A DNA stretch of 18,979 nt from CAZRUA01 sp964603125 (lineage in GTDB: Bacteria; Bacteroidota; Bacteroidia; B-17B0; Aurantibacillaceae), in the NCBI GenBank assembly GCA_964603125.1, contig CAZRUA010000071.1, forward strand, positions 1 to 18,979, written 5' to 3'. Positions 1-6,358 of this stretch are shown one piece after another. The notes below the pieces were generated by a model. It searched no databases. It worked only from the letters and a program-made list of their open reading frames with translations, and had not been told where the DNA came from. Numbering within the stretch: position 1 is the stretch's first letter; each line of letters begins with the position of its first letter. Position numbers and translations under genes: made by a program.

Positions 1-466
1 GCTTAAACATTATTTCGCCAAAAATTTTAAAACCTAGTTTTTCATAAAAGTCTATCGCTCGGTCATTTTCGTAATAAACGGTAAGCCAAATCGCATCATT
101 TAACTCTTGCTTAGCACGTTGAACCAAGAAATTGTAAAGTGTGTAGCCTAATTTTTCTCCATAAAATTTCTTTAGTAAATACAAACGCTCCAATTTACAG
201 TTGTTTTTTTCTTCTAAAAACGGACACTCTGTATTTAAAATAATTTTCATAAAGCCTGCAATTTCTCCATTGTAATACATCAAATAAAATTCAGCATTAG
301 GGTTTTTCATTTCATCTAAAATGACATCCTCAGTAAATTTTAAATTAACGTAGTTGTTTAATTCTTCCAAGCTAGCAGCATTTCCGTGCGATTCAACAAA
401 CGTAACTTTACCTAAGGTGGCAATAAGATTGGCGTGTGAAGAGTCGGCTCGAATAATTTGTTTCAT
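1..466 (-). CDS. GNAT-family N-acetyltransferase, C-terminus cut by window edge
   Basis: Reading the minus strand from the ATG at 466 gives 155 residues of open frame that run off the left edge without a stop. The protein is a GNAT-fold acetyltransferase, which transfers acetyl from acetyl-CoA to an amine; the substrate cannot be told. Residues 92-108 (LERLYLLKKFYGEKLGY) fit motif A, the acetyl-CoA pyrophosphate loop after the strand carrying R/L-Y-L. Residues 133-146 (ENDRAIDFYEKLGF) are the classic C-terminal N-x-x-A-x-x-F-Y-x-x-x-G-F segment. Only the last strand, perhaps 10-20 residues, should be missing. The gene starts 12 bases after the pfkA stop on the same strand, so the two are probably co-transcribed. 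No functional link to glycolysis is implied. The family call is firm; the target (protein N-terminus, small molecule, antibiotic) is open. Confidence 0.88.
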   Translation of the reverse strand, partial: MKQIIRADSSHANLIATLGKVTFVESHGNAASLEELNNYVNLKFTEDVILDEMKNPNAEFYLMYYNGEIAGFMKIILNTECPFLEEKNNCKLERLYLLKKFYGEKLGYTLYNFLVQRAKQELNDAIWLTVYYENDRAIDFYEKLGFKIFGEIMFK

Positions 467-478
467 AAATAAATTGCA

Positions 479-1444
479 TTATGCTAAAACTTTCATCATT
501 TTTAGCATCTCCGGATTTAAAGTTTCGATGTGTTTAATTGCATTCTCAAACGGTGTATAAGTTATTTCTTTATTTACAATTCCAATCATACAATTTCTTT
601 TGCCTTGTAATAGAGCTTCAACAGCCGAATATCCCATTCTGCTTGCGTTAACTCGTTCCATGCAGCTTGGTGCTCCGCCACGTTGTATATGGCCTAAAAT
701 GGTAACTCTCACATCAAGCATTGGAAACTTTTCTTTTACAATTTTCGCAATGTTGTAAGCCCCGCCACTTTCATCGCCTTCAGCAACCATAATTATTTTA
801 CTCGATTTATCTTTTCTTCCTTTTTCTAATTGAGCTAATAAATTTGGTAAATCATTTTTGTTTTCGGGCATTAAAATCGCTTCGGCTCCAACGCCAATTC
901 CACTTCTTAGTGCAATTAATCCAGCATCTCTACCCATTACTTCAACAATAAAAACTCTATCATGGCTTTCGGCTGTATCTCGCAATTTATCAACTGCATC
1001 AACAACAGTGTTAATGGCTGTGTCGTATCCAATTGTAAAATCTGTACCTATTAAATCGTTATCTATTGTACCTGGGCATCCAACAAAAGGTATGTTACTG
1101 TATTTGCTAAATTCTAAGGCGCCTGTAAAACTACCATCACCACCAATTACAACAACTCCATCAATTTTGTGTTTTTCTAAATTTTGTTTCGCTATTTGCA
1201 TTCCTTCTTGGGTTCTGAATCGACTGCTTCTAGCTGTTTTTAAAATAGTCCCACCTTTTTGAATAATATTAGAAACAGATTTGGCATTCATTTCAATGAA
1301 TTCATCATCAATCATGCCTTCATACCCATGTAAAATCCCGTTAACCGAAATATTATAATGTAAGGCTGTTCTAACCACAGCTCTTAAACAAGCATTCATT
1401 CCAGGAGAGTCTCCTCCTGATGTAAATACAGCAATTTTTTGCAT
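479..1444 (-). CDS. pfkA: ATP-dependent 6-phosphofructokinase
   Basis: Phosphorylates fructose 6-phosphate to fructose 1,6-bisphosphate, the committed step of glycolysis, in the cytoplasm. The 321-residue length is normal for the bacterial short form. The N-terminal nucleotide-binding GGDSPGMNA lies at 10-18, GGDGS at 101-105, the catalytic loop PGTIDND at 124-130 (general base D128), MGRDAG at 170-175, and the substrate-binding GHIQRGG at 251-257. The glycine in GGDGS and the glycine in PGTIDND are those of ATP users; pyrophosphate-dependent enzymes carry Asp and Lys at these places. The ATG at 1444 gives the usual start M-x-K-I-A-V-x-T-S-G-G-D. The gene is divergent from the aldehyde dehydrogenase gene across 71 bases, and the GNAT gene follows 12 bases downstream. 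I saw no clear promoter box of the TAnnTTTG type for it. Confidence 0.97.
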   Translation of the reverse strand: MQKIAVFTSGGDSPGMNACLRAVVRTALHYNISVNGILHGYEGMIDDEFIEMNAKSVSNIIQKGGTILKTARSSRFRTQEGMQIAKQNLEKHKIDGVVVIGGDGSFTGALEFSKYSNIPFVGCPGTIDNDLIGTDFTIGYDTAINTVVDAVDKLRDTAESHDRVFIVEVMGRDAGLIALRSGIGVGAEAILMPENKNDLPNLLAQLEKGRKDKSSKIIMVAEGDESGGAYNIAKIVKEKFPMLDVRVTILGHIQRGGAPSCMERVNASRMGYSAVEALLQGKRNCMIGIVNKEITYTPFENAIKHIETLNPEMLKMMKVLA

Positions 1445-1515
1445 AAGTTTAATTTTAGGCTAAATTAATTAATCACAAACAAAATAGCTACTTTTATTTT
1501 TTATTCTAATAAGGT

Positions 1516-2928
1516 ATGAATATTTATAAATTGTATTTAGGCGGAATGTTTGAAGAGAGCGAAACTCTCGCAAACGTTAATAATCCATTTAATGAGGAGC
1601 TAGTTGGGAAAATATATTTATGTAATTCAAAACAGTTAAATGAAGCAATAAATTTAGCGGAACAAAGCCTACCTGTTATGAGGAATCTTAGTTCATTTCA
1701 AAAGCAAGAAATACTGCTGTTTATAGCTAATGAGGTGAAGCAGAAAATTAGTGAATTTGCCACAATGATTGCCTTAGAAAGTGCAAAGCCAATGCGCTAT
1801 GCAATTGCAGAAGTGAATCGAGTGATACAAACTTTTTTAGTGGCAGCCGAGGAATGTAAACGTTTGCCCAATGAATACATTAGTTTGGATTGGACACCAG
1901 CTGGACAAGGCAAGGAAGGATTTGTAAAGTATTTTCCAGTTGGTATTGTTGCGGGTATTTCGCCATTTAATTTTCCTCTGAACTTAGCCGTACATAAAAT
2001 AGCTCCAGCAATAGCAGCTGGTTGCCCAATTGTATTAAAACCTGCAAGTCAAACTCCAATTAGCATGTTGATGCTTGCCGAAATTATTGATAAATCAAAT
2101 TTACCAAAAGGTGCTTTATCAGTTTTACCAATGAGCCGTGAAGTAGGAACAGAGCTTGTAAAAAGTGATAAAATTAAGTTACTTAGTTTTACGGGTAGCG
2201 ATGAAATAGGTTGGAAATTGAAAGCTCTAGCTGGTAAGAAAAAATCCATTATGGAGTTGGGAGGTAATGCTGCAACAATTATTACTAAGGATTTTGATTT
2301 TGTTCCACACCTCGAAAAGCTAGTTATATCAGCCTTTGCTTATAGCGGGCAAATTTGTATTCATGCACAAAGATTTTATGTTCACGAAAGTGTTTATGAT
2401 AGTTTTGTGAATTTGATAAAAGAAAGAACATTAAAATTGGTGAATGGCAATCCTTTAAATGAAGCCACTGACGTTAGTGTAGTAATTGATTCTAAAAATG
2501 CACAACGACTTGAGTTATGGATTAACGAAGCTGTTGAGCAAGGTGCTCAAATTATTTGTGGAGGAAAACGCTTGGTTAATTTTATTGAACCTACCATTTT
2601 AACTAATACAAATAAATCAATGAAAGTAAACTCGGAAGAAGTATTTGGGCCAATTATTTGTGTCGAGAAATTCTCGGAATTTAAGGATGCGATTGAAATG
2701 GTAAATGATTCAAGGTATGGATTGCAATGCTCTGTGTTTACCAATAGTATTGAGGAAGAAAGAATTGCTTTCAACACTATTGAAACAGGAAGTGTTTTAA
2801 TCAACGAAATAACAACTTTTAGAGTTGACCACATGCCTTACGGTGGACTTAAAGATAGCGGGCAAGGTAGAGAAGGAGTGCGTTACGCAATGTTAGATAT
2901 GTTAGAACCTAAATTATTAATTAAATAA
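1516..2928 (+). CDS. NAD(P)-dependent aldehyde dehydrogenase
   Basis: Aldehyde dehydrogenase superfamily enzyme that oxidises an aldehyde to the acid with NAD(P), in the cytoplasm. The 470-residue length is usual. The oxyanion asparagine is in SPFNFPLN (N152), the general base in MELGGNAA (E247), the nucleophilic cysteine in SGQICIHAQR (C281), and the cofactor-binding EEVFGPI at 374-380 (E375). The G-Q-I-C-I-x-x-Q-R active-site string resembles the lactaldehyde/phosphonoacetaldehyde/non-phosphorylating GAPDH side of the superfamily more than betaine-aldehyde enzymes. The substrate cannot be fixed from this. TACTTTTA at 1489-1496 matches seven of eight positions of the Bacteroidota -7 box and would give a short leader, but I found no good -33 TTG partner. 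The stop lies one base before the ArsC-like gene, so the two are an operon. Confidence 0.93.
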   Translation: MNIYKLYLGGMFEESETLANVNNPFNEELVGKIYLCNSKQLNEAINLAEQSLPVMRNLSSFQKQEILLFIANEVKQKISEFATMIALESAKPMRYAIAEVNRVIQTFLVAAEECKRLPNEYISLDWTPAGQGKEGFVKYFPVGIVAGISPFNFPLNLAVHKIAPAIAAGCPIVLKPASQTPISMLMLAEIIDKSNLPKGALSVLPMSREVGTELVKSDKIKLLSFTGSDEIGWKLKALAGKKKSIMELGGNAATIITKDFDFVPHLEKLVISAFAYSGQICIHAQRFYVHESVYDSFVNLIKERTLKLVNGNPLNEATDVSVVIDSKNAQRLELWINEAVEQGAQIICGGKRLVNFIEPTILTNTNKSMKVNSEEVFGPIICVEKFSEFKDAIEMVNDSRYGLQCSVFTNSIEEERIAFNTIETGSVLINEITTFRVDHMPYGGLKDSGQGREGVRYAMLDMLEPKLLIK

Positions 2929-2929
2929 A

Positions 2930-3304
2930 ATGACAAAGAAGAAATCTGATCCAGTTGTAATTTTTTATAACCCGCGTTGCTCAAAATGCAGAGAGGCAAA
3001 AACATTATTGGAAGCAAACAATTGCGAAATTGAAGTTGTTGAGTATTTAAAAGAAACAATTACAAAAAAGCAGTTGAAAGATGTTTTAATGAAATTGGGT
3101 TTGAAGGCTTTTGATATTGTGAGACAAAAGGAGGATTTGTTTTTGAAAAAATTCAAGAACAAGAAATTTACAAACGAAGAGTGGATACAAATTTTAATTG
3201 AGAATCCTACTTTAATAGAGCGACCTATTGTAATACAAGGCTATAAAGCAATTGTAGGAAGACCGCCAGAGCTGGTTATAGATTTGATTAATAGAAAGCC
3301 TTAG
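2930..3304 (+). CDS. ArsC-family (arsenate reductase-like) thiol oxidoreductase
   Basis: 124-residue thioredoxin-fold protein of the glutaredoxin-type ArsC family. NPRCSKC at 14-20 carries the reactive cysteine C17. The arginines that bind arsenate in ArsC of plasmid R773 (R60, R94, R107 after C12) have counterparts at R65, R98 (in ERPIV) and R111 (in GRPPE), with nearly the same spacing. All catalytic positions of a true arsenate reductase are therefore present. In this family the residue three after the cysteine is often serine (CSKS). Here it is C20, making a CxxC motif that could form an internal disulfide. No arsR, arsB or acr3 lies nearby; the partner is an aldehyde dehydrogenase one base upstream. 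A general thiol-redox role is as likely as arsenic detoxification. A hairpin terminator follows the stop. Confidence 0.85.
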   Translation: MTKKKSDPVVIFYNPRCSKCREAKTLLEANNCEIEVVEYLKETITKKQLKDVLMKLGLKAFDIVRQKEDLFLKKFKNKKFTNEEWIQILIENPTLIERPIVIQGYKAIVGRPPELVIDLINRKP

Positions 3305-3317
3305 AATTTTTTATTTG

Positions 3318-3360
3318 AATTAACATTTATTAACCTCCCAACAAATGTTAATTGCTTTTT
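3318..3360 (+). terminator. Intrinsic terminator after the ArsC-like gene
   Basis: Perfect 11-base arms AATTAACATTT (3318-3328) and AAATGTTAATT (3343-3353) enclose a 14-base loop and are followed two bases later by a run of five T (3356-3360). It lies 14 bases after the stop of the ArsC-like gene. The stem is AT-rich, so termination may be partial. Confidence 0.6.
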
Positions 3361-3374
3361 CATGATGCATGCAT

Positions 3375-3395
3375 GATTTAAATTTGATTTAAATC
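3375..3395. repeat. Tandem palindromic GATTTAAAT pair in the leader of the four-cysteine gene
   Basis: GATTTAAAT occurs twice with an 11-base period (3375-3383 and 3386-3394). Each copy contains the palindrome ATTTAAAT, and the second is the full palindrome GATTTAAATC. It is preceded by another self-complementary string, ATGCATGCAT (3365-3374), and ends eight bases before the ATG at 3403. The 11-base period puts both copies on the same face of the helix, which would suit a dimeric regulator. In such AT-rich DNA chance is a real alternative. Confidence 0.3.
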
Positions 3396-3402
3396 GAAAT
3401 TC

Positions 3403-4257
3403 ATGTTTTCAAAAAAGGTAAAAATCACAATTAATAATCCTTGCCAAGAGGATTGGAGTAAAATGATTCCGTTGGATGGAGGAAGCTACTGCGGCTCTTG
3501 TAGTAAAGTAGTGATTGATTTTTCAAGCAAAACGATTGATGAAATTAGTTTGTTTTTGAAAAATAATCCTGCGGGTCAGTGTGGAAGGTTTAAAGCAGAG
3601 CAATTAAATCAAGTTTATTCTATTCCTTATGGAATAAAGGTATCGAAAAGGACTTTACGTTATGCCTTTGCAGCTTTGCTCGGCTTTAGAGCATTTGAGG
3701 GTTATGCTCAAAACGATACCAATTTTTTTGATTTGAGAATTCAAAGGGATTCTGTTTCACAAAATGATTCTTTAAGAGCTAATTCCTTAGTGGCAAATCA
3801 AGATAGTGTAATGCTGGATACATTACCAAATGTTTTTGTTGATAGAGATCAGGAAGGAAATATAATATCCGAAAGAACCGTGTTGAAGCCAAATTTAGAA
3901 TATGTTCAGGTAATGACTGGGAATGTATTGGTATCTGAAATGTTTATTTCAGGTGGTATTGGTATGGTTTCAAATCAGATTAATATTGAGCCAAATTATT
4001 ACTGTGTTGTTGAGAGTAGCGTACGTAAAATCATTTATTTACCAATTTTCCCAAAAATGAATGAGGAAGGGGAGTTTGATTCATACATGTGTGTGGTCAG
4101 GAAAGAGGAACAAGAAAAGCGATTGGATAAGTTTGTGTTTAATTTGAAGAACCAATACCCAACCCCAAATAAATCTGGTAAACCAACCAAAAAGCTCGAT
4201 GCAATAATTAACCTAAATATTCGTTTAAGAAGCCGAAGATTCAAAATAAAGTCGTAA
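3403..4257 (+). CDS. Bacteroidota protein with four-cysteine N-terminal module, function unknown
   Basis: 284 residues. The N-terminal 65 residues hold four cysteines, C14, C30, C33 and C60, in the context N-P-C-x-E-D-W-x-x-M, C-G-S-C-x-K-V-V-I-D-F and Q-C-G-R-F. I recognise this module as recurring at the front of many Bacteroidota proteins of unrelated C-termini, including TonB-like and carboxypeptidase-regulatory-like ones. The spacing looks like a small zinc ribbon or disulfide domain. A short hydrophobic stretch at about 86-102 (YAFAALLGFRAFEGYAQ), ending in a signal-peptidase-like A-Q, probably spans or anchors in the inner membrane. That would put the cysteine module in the cytoplasm and residues from about 103 on in the periplasm. 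The remaining 180 residues are polar, rich in Asn/Gln/Ser, end in a basic tail, and I do not recognise them. The gene stands alone, with a terminator before it and dxs after it. Confidence 0.7.
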   Translation: MFSKKVKITINNPCQEDWSKMIPLDGGSYCGSCSKVVIDFSSKTIDEISLFLKNNPAGQCGRFKAEQLNQVYSIPYGIKVSKRTLRYAFAALLGFRAFEGYAQNDTNFFDLRIQRDSVSQNDSLRANSLVANQDSVMLDTLPNVFVDRDQEGNIISERTVLKPNLEYVQVMTGNVLVSEMFISGGIGMVSNQINIEPNYYCVVESSVRKIIYLPIFPKMNEEGEFDSYMCVVRKEEQEKRLDKFVFNLKNQYPTPNKSGKPTKKLDAIINLNIRLRSRRFKIKS

Positions 4258-4270
4258 TTTTAATTATTCT

Positions 4271-4308
4271 ATTTTGTTTAAACCTTTTTGTAAAAGATTA
4301 AACAAAAT
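4271..4308. promoter_or_regulatory. Nested inverted repeat between the four-cysteine gene and dxs
   Basis: Outer arms ATTTTGTTTAA (4271-4281) and TTAAACAAAAT (4298-4308) are perfectly complementary over 11 bases. Inside them CTTTT (4284-4288) pairs with AAAAG (4292-4296) around a three-base loop. Together they form a 16-bp stem with one small internal loop. No T-run follows the right arm on the plus strand, so it is a poor classical terminator for the preceding gene. It lies 15 bases before the dxs ATG and covers the place where a -33 TTTG would sit (4287-4290). It may be an operator, or an mRNA structure if transcription starts upstream. Confidence 0.5.
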
Positions 4309-4320
4309 TACTTATATTCG
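4287..4320 (+). promoter_or_regulatory. Possible dxs promoter (Bacteroidota type)
   Basis: TTTG at 4287-4290 and TATATTCG at 4313-4320 are 22 bases apart, within the range of the TTG-N17-23-TAnnTTTG pattern known from Flavobacterium. The -7 box matches seven of eight positions. The expected start of transcription, about seven bases further on, would fall at or inside the dxs start codon at 4324. If real, the message would therefore be leaderless or nearly so. Confidence 0.3.
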
Positions 4321-4323
4321 TAC

Positions 4324-6273
4324 ATGGAAATTTTAAAAGGAAATGGTTTTATACCAGGAGAGTTACTTGCAAAAATTAATTCGCCAGCAGATTTACGTTT
4401 ATTAAACGAAAATCAATTAGAACAAGTATCTAAAGAATTACGTCAATACATCATTGATTTGGTTTCGGTAAAAGGAGGCCACTTTGGTGCATCTTTAGGG
4501 GTTGTTGAATTAACAGTAGCTTTACACTATGTGTTTAATACTCCAGATGATCAATTGGTTTGGGATGTTGGCCACCAAGCTTACGGCCATAAAATTTTAA
4601 CTGGACGTCGTGATAATTTCCATACAAACCGTATTTACAAAGGTATAAGTGGTTTCCCAAAGCGCAGCGAAAGTATTTATGATACTTTCGGGGTTGGGCA
4701 CTCTTCTACTTCAATTAGTGCAGCTTTAGGTATGGCTGTAGCTTCTAGATATTTAAAACAAGAAACAAAAAATCATATTGCAGTTATTGGAGACGGAGCC
4801 ATGACTGCTGGTTTGGCTTTTGAAGGTTTAAACCACGCAGGTGTTGAAAACGCTAATATTTTAGTTGTTTTAAACGACAATTGCATGAGTATCGACCCTA
4901 ATGTTGGCGCTTTAAAAGAGTATTTAACAGATATAACTACTTCGCATACTTATAACAACGTTAAGGATGAGGTTTGGAAATACCTGGGTAAACTAAGTAA
5001 GTTCGGTAGCACAGCGCAAGATATAGTTAGTAAAGTTCAAAGCTCTTTAAAATCGGGTCTTTTAAAACAAAGTAACTTCTTCGAATCACTTAAATTCCGA
5101 TATTTTGGACCTGTTGATGGACATGATGTTGTGCGCATGAGCAAGTTAATGCGCGATTTAAAAGATATTCCTGGACCAAAAATATTGCATGTTTTAACGC
5201 AAAAGGGTAAAGGTTTTCAGTTTAGTGAGGAAGGAAACCCAACCGTATGGCATGCTCCAGGTTTGTTTAATAAAGATACGGGTGAAATTATAAAAGTTAC
5301 ACCAAAATCGCCACAACCTCCAAAATATCAAGATGTTTTTGGACACACAATGGTTGAGTTGGCTGAACAAAACGAAAAAATAATGGGTATTACACCAGCT
5401 ATGCCTTCTGGTTGTTCGCTAAATATTATGATGAAAGCAATGCCAAAACGTGCTTTCGACGTGGGTATTGCTGAGCAACATGCAGTAACTTTTAGTGCGG
5501 GTCTAGCAAGTCAAGGTTTGGTGCCTTTCTGTAATATTTATTCTTCTTTTATGCAACGTGCTTATGACCAAGTGATACATGATGTTGCTTTGCAAAAGTT
5601 ACATGTTGTATTTTGCTTGGATAGAGGTGGTTTAGTTGGAGCAGATGGACCAACCCACCATGGTGCTTATGATATTGCCTTTTTCCGTTGTATTCCCGAA
5701 ATGGTTGTTGCAGCACCTATGAACGAGCAAGAGTTGCGTAATATGATGTATTCAGCTCAACTGCCTGAAAATGCTGGTGCTTATAGTATTCGTTACCCGC
5801 GTGGTAATGGGGTTATGACAGAGTGGAAAACACCGTTTGAGAAAATTGAAACAGGAAAGGGAAGAAAAATAAAGGATGGTAAGGATGTTTGTATTTTATC
5901 AATAGGTCATATTGGTAATATAGCAGCAAAATCAATTGAAAAATTGGCTTCAGAAGGTATTGATGTGGCGCATTATGATATGCGTTTTGCTAAACCTATT
6001 GATGAAAAATTGTTGCATGAAGTTTTTGCTAAATACAAAAAGGTAATTACTATTGAAGATGGAACGATTGTGGGTGGTATGGGCTCGGCAGTAATTGAGT
6101 TTATGGCAGATAACAACTATTCAGCTCGAGTTAAGCGCTTAGGTATACCAGATAAGTTTATTGAACACGGAGAACAAGCTGAATTGTGGGAAGAATGTGG
6201 TTATTCAGAAACAGCAATTTTCAATACCGTTCATGACCTTTTAAAGGAAAATAAAAGTAAAATGATAGGATAA
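4324..6273 (+). CDS. dxs: 1-deoxy-D-xylulose-5-phosphate synthase
   Basis: Thiamine-diphosphate enzyme that condenses pyruvate with glyceraldehyde 3-phosphate to 1-deoxy-D-xylulose 5-phosphate, the entry step of the MEP pathway to isoprenoids (quinones, undecaprenyl carrier); cytoplasmic. 649 residues, normal for Bacteroidota. HFGASLG at 53-59 carries the active-site histidine. GDGAM at 156-160 with N184-D-N186 is the GDG-x(n)-N diphosphate/Mg site. The transketolase pyrimidine domain holds GIAEQHAV (catalytic E384) and DRGGLVGADGPTHHGAYD at 433-450; a C-terminal transketolase domain follows. The N-terminus MEILKGNGFIPGEL is a few residues longer than I would expect before LLxKINSPADLR, but there is no other in-frame ATG, GTG or TTG nearby, so 4324 stands. 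No other MEP gene is in the window. Confidence 0.97.
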   Translation: MEILKGNGFIPGELLAKINSPADLRLLNENQLEQVSKELRQYIIDLVSVKGGHFGASLGVVELTVALHYVFNTPDDQLVWDVGHQAYGHKILTGRRDNFHTNRIYKGISGFPKRSESIYDTFGVGHSSTSISAALGMAVASRYLKQETKNHIAVIGDGAMTAGLAFEGLNHAGVENANILVVLNDNCMSIDPNVGALKEYLTDITTSHTYNNVKDEVWKYLGKLSKFGSTAQDIVSKVQSSLKSGLLKQSNFFESLKFRYFGPVDGHDVVRMSKLMRDLKDIPGPKILHVLTQKGKGFQFSEEGNPTVWHAPGLFNKDTGEIIKVTPKSPQPPKYQDVFGHTMVELAEQNEKIMGITPAMPSGCSLNIMMKAMPKRAFDVGIAEQHAVTFSAGLASQGLVPFCNIYSSFMQRAYDQVIHDVALQKLHVVFCLDRGGLVGADGPTHHGAYDIAFFRCIPEMVVAAPMNEQELRNMMYSAQLPENAGAYSIRYPRGNGVMTEWKTPFEKIETGKGRKIKDGKDVCILSIGHIGNIAAKSIEKLASEGIDVAHYDMRFAKPIDEKLLHEVFAKYKKVITIEDGTIVGGMGSAVIEFMADNNYSARVKRLGIPDKFIEHGEQAELWEECGYSETAIFNTVHDLLKENKSKMIG

Positions 6274-6294
6274 TTGCATTATTAAATTTTGTTG

Positions 6295-6341
6295 TTGTTT
6301 AAAGATAAATTCTTATACTTACACGTATAAATTTTAAACAA
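6295..6341. promoter_or_regulatory. Nested inverted repeats in the leader of the WG-repeat-like gene
   Basis: Outer arms TTGTTTAAA (6295-6303) and TTTAAACAA (6333-6341) are perfect over nine bases. An inner pair TTATAC (6313-6318) and GTATAA (6325-6330) is perfect over six. The inner pair includes TATACTTA, a weak match to a -7 box, with TTG 16-19 bases upstream. A promoter within or overlapping the repeat is plausible, with a leader of about 30 bases to the ATG at 6359. Confidence 0.35.
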
Positions 6342-6358
6342 TTACAGAATTTAAAAAC

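Noticed and set aside
858..1262. 134-residue open frame on the plus strand
   Set aside because: Lies wholly antisense inside pfkA, has low-complexity Ser/Pro/Thr composition typical of a reversed frame, and matches no family I know.
2049..2834. Minus-strand frames opposite the aldehyde dehydrogenase gene
   Set aside because: Antisense shadows of a gene with intact active-site motifs; no start context or neighbours support them.
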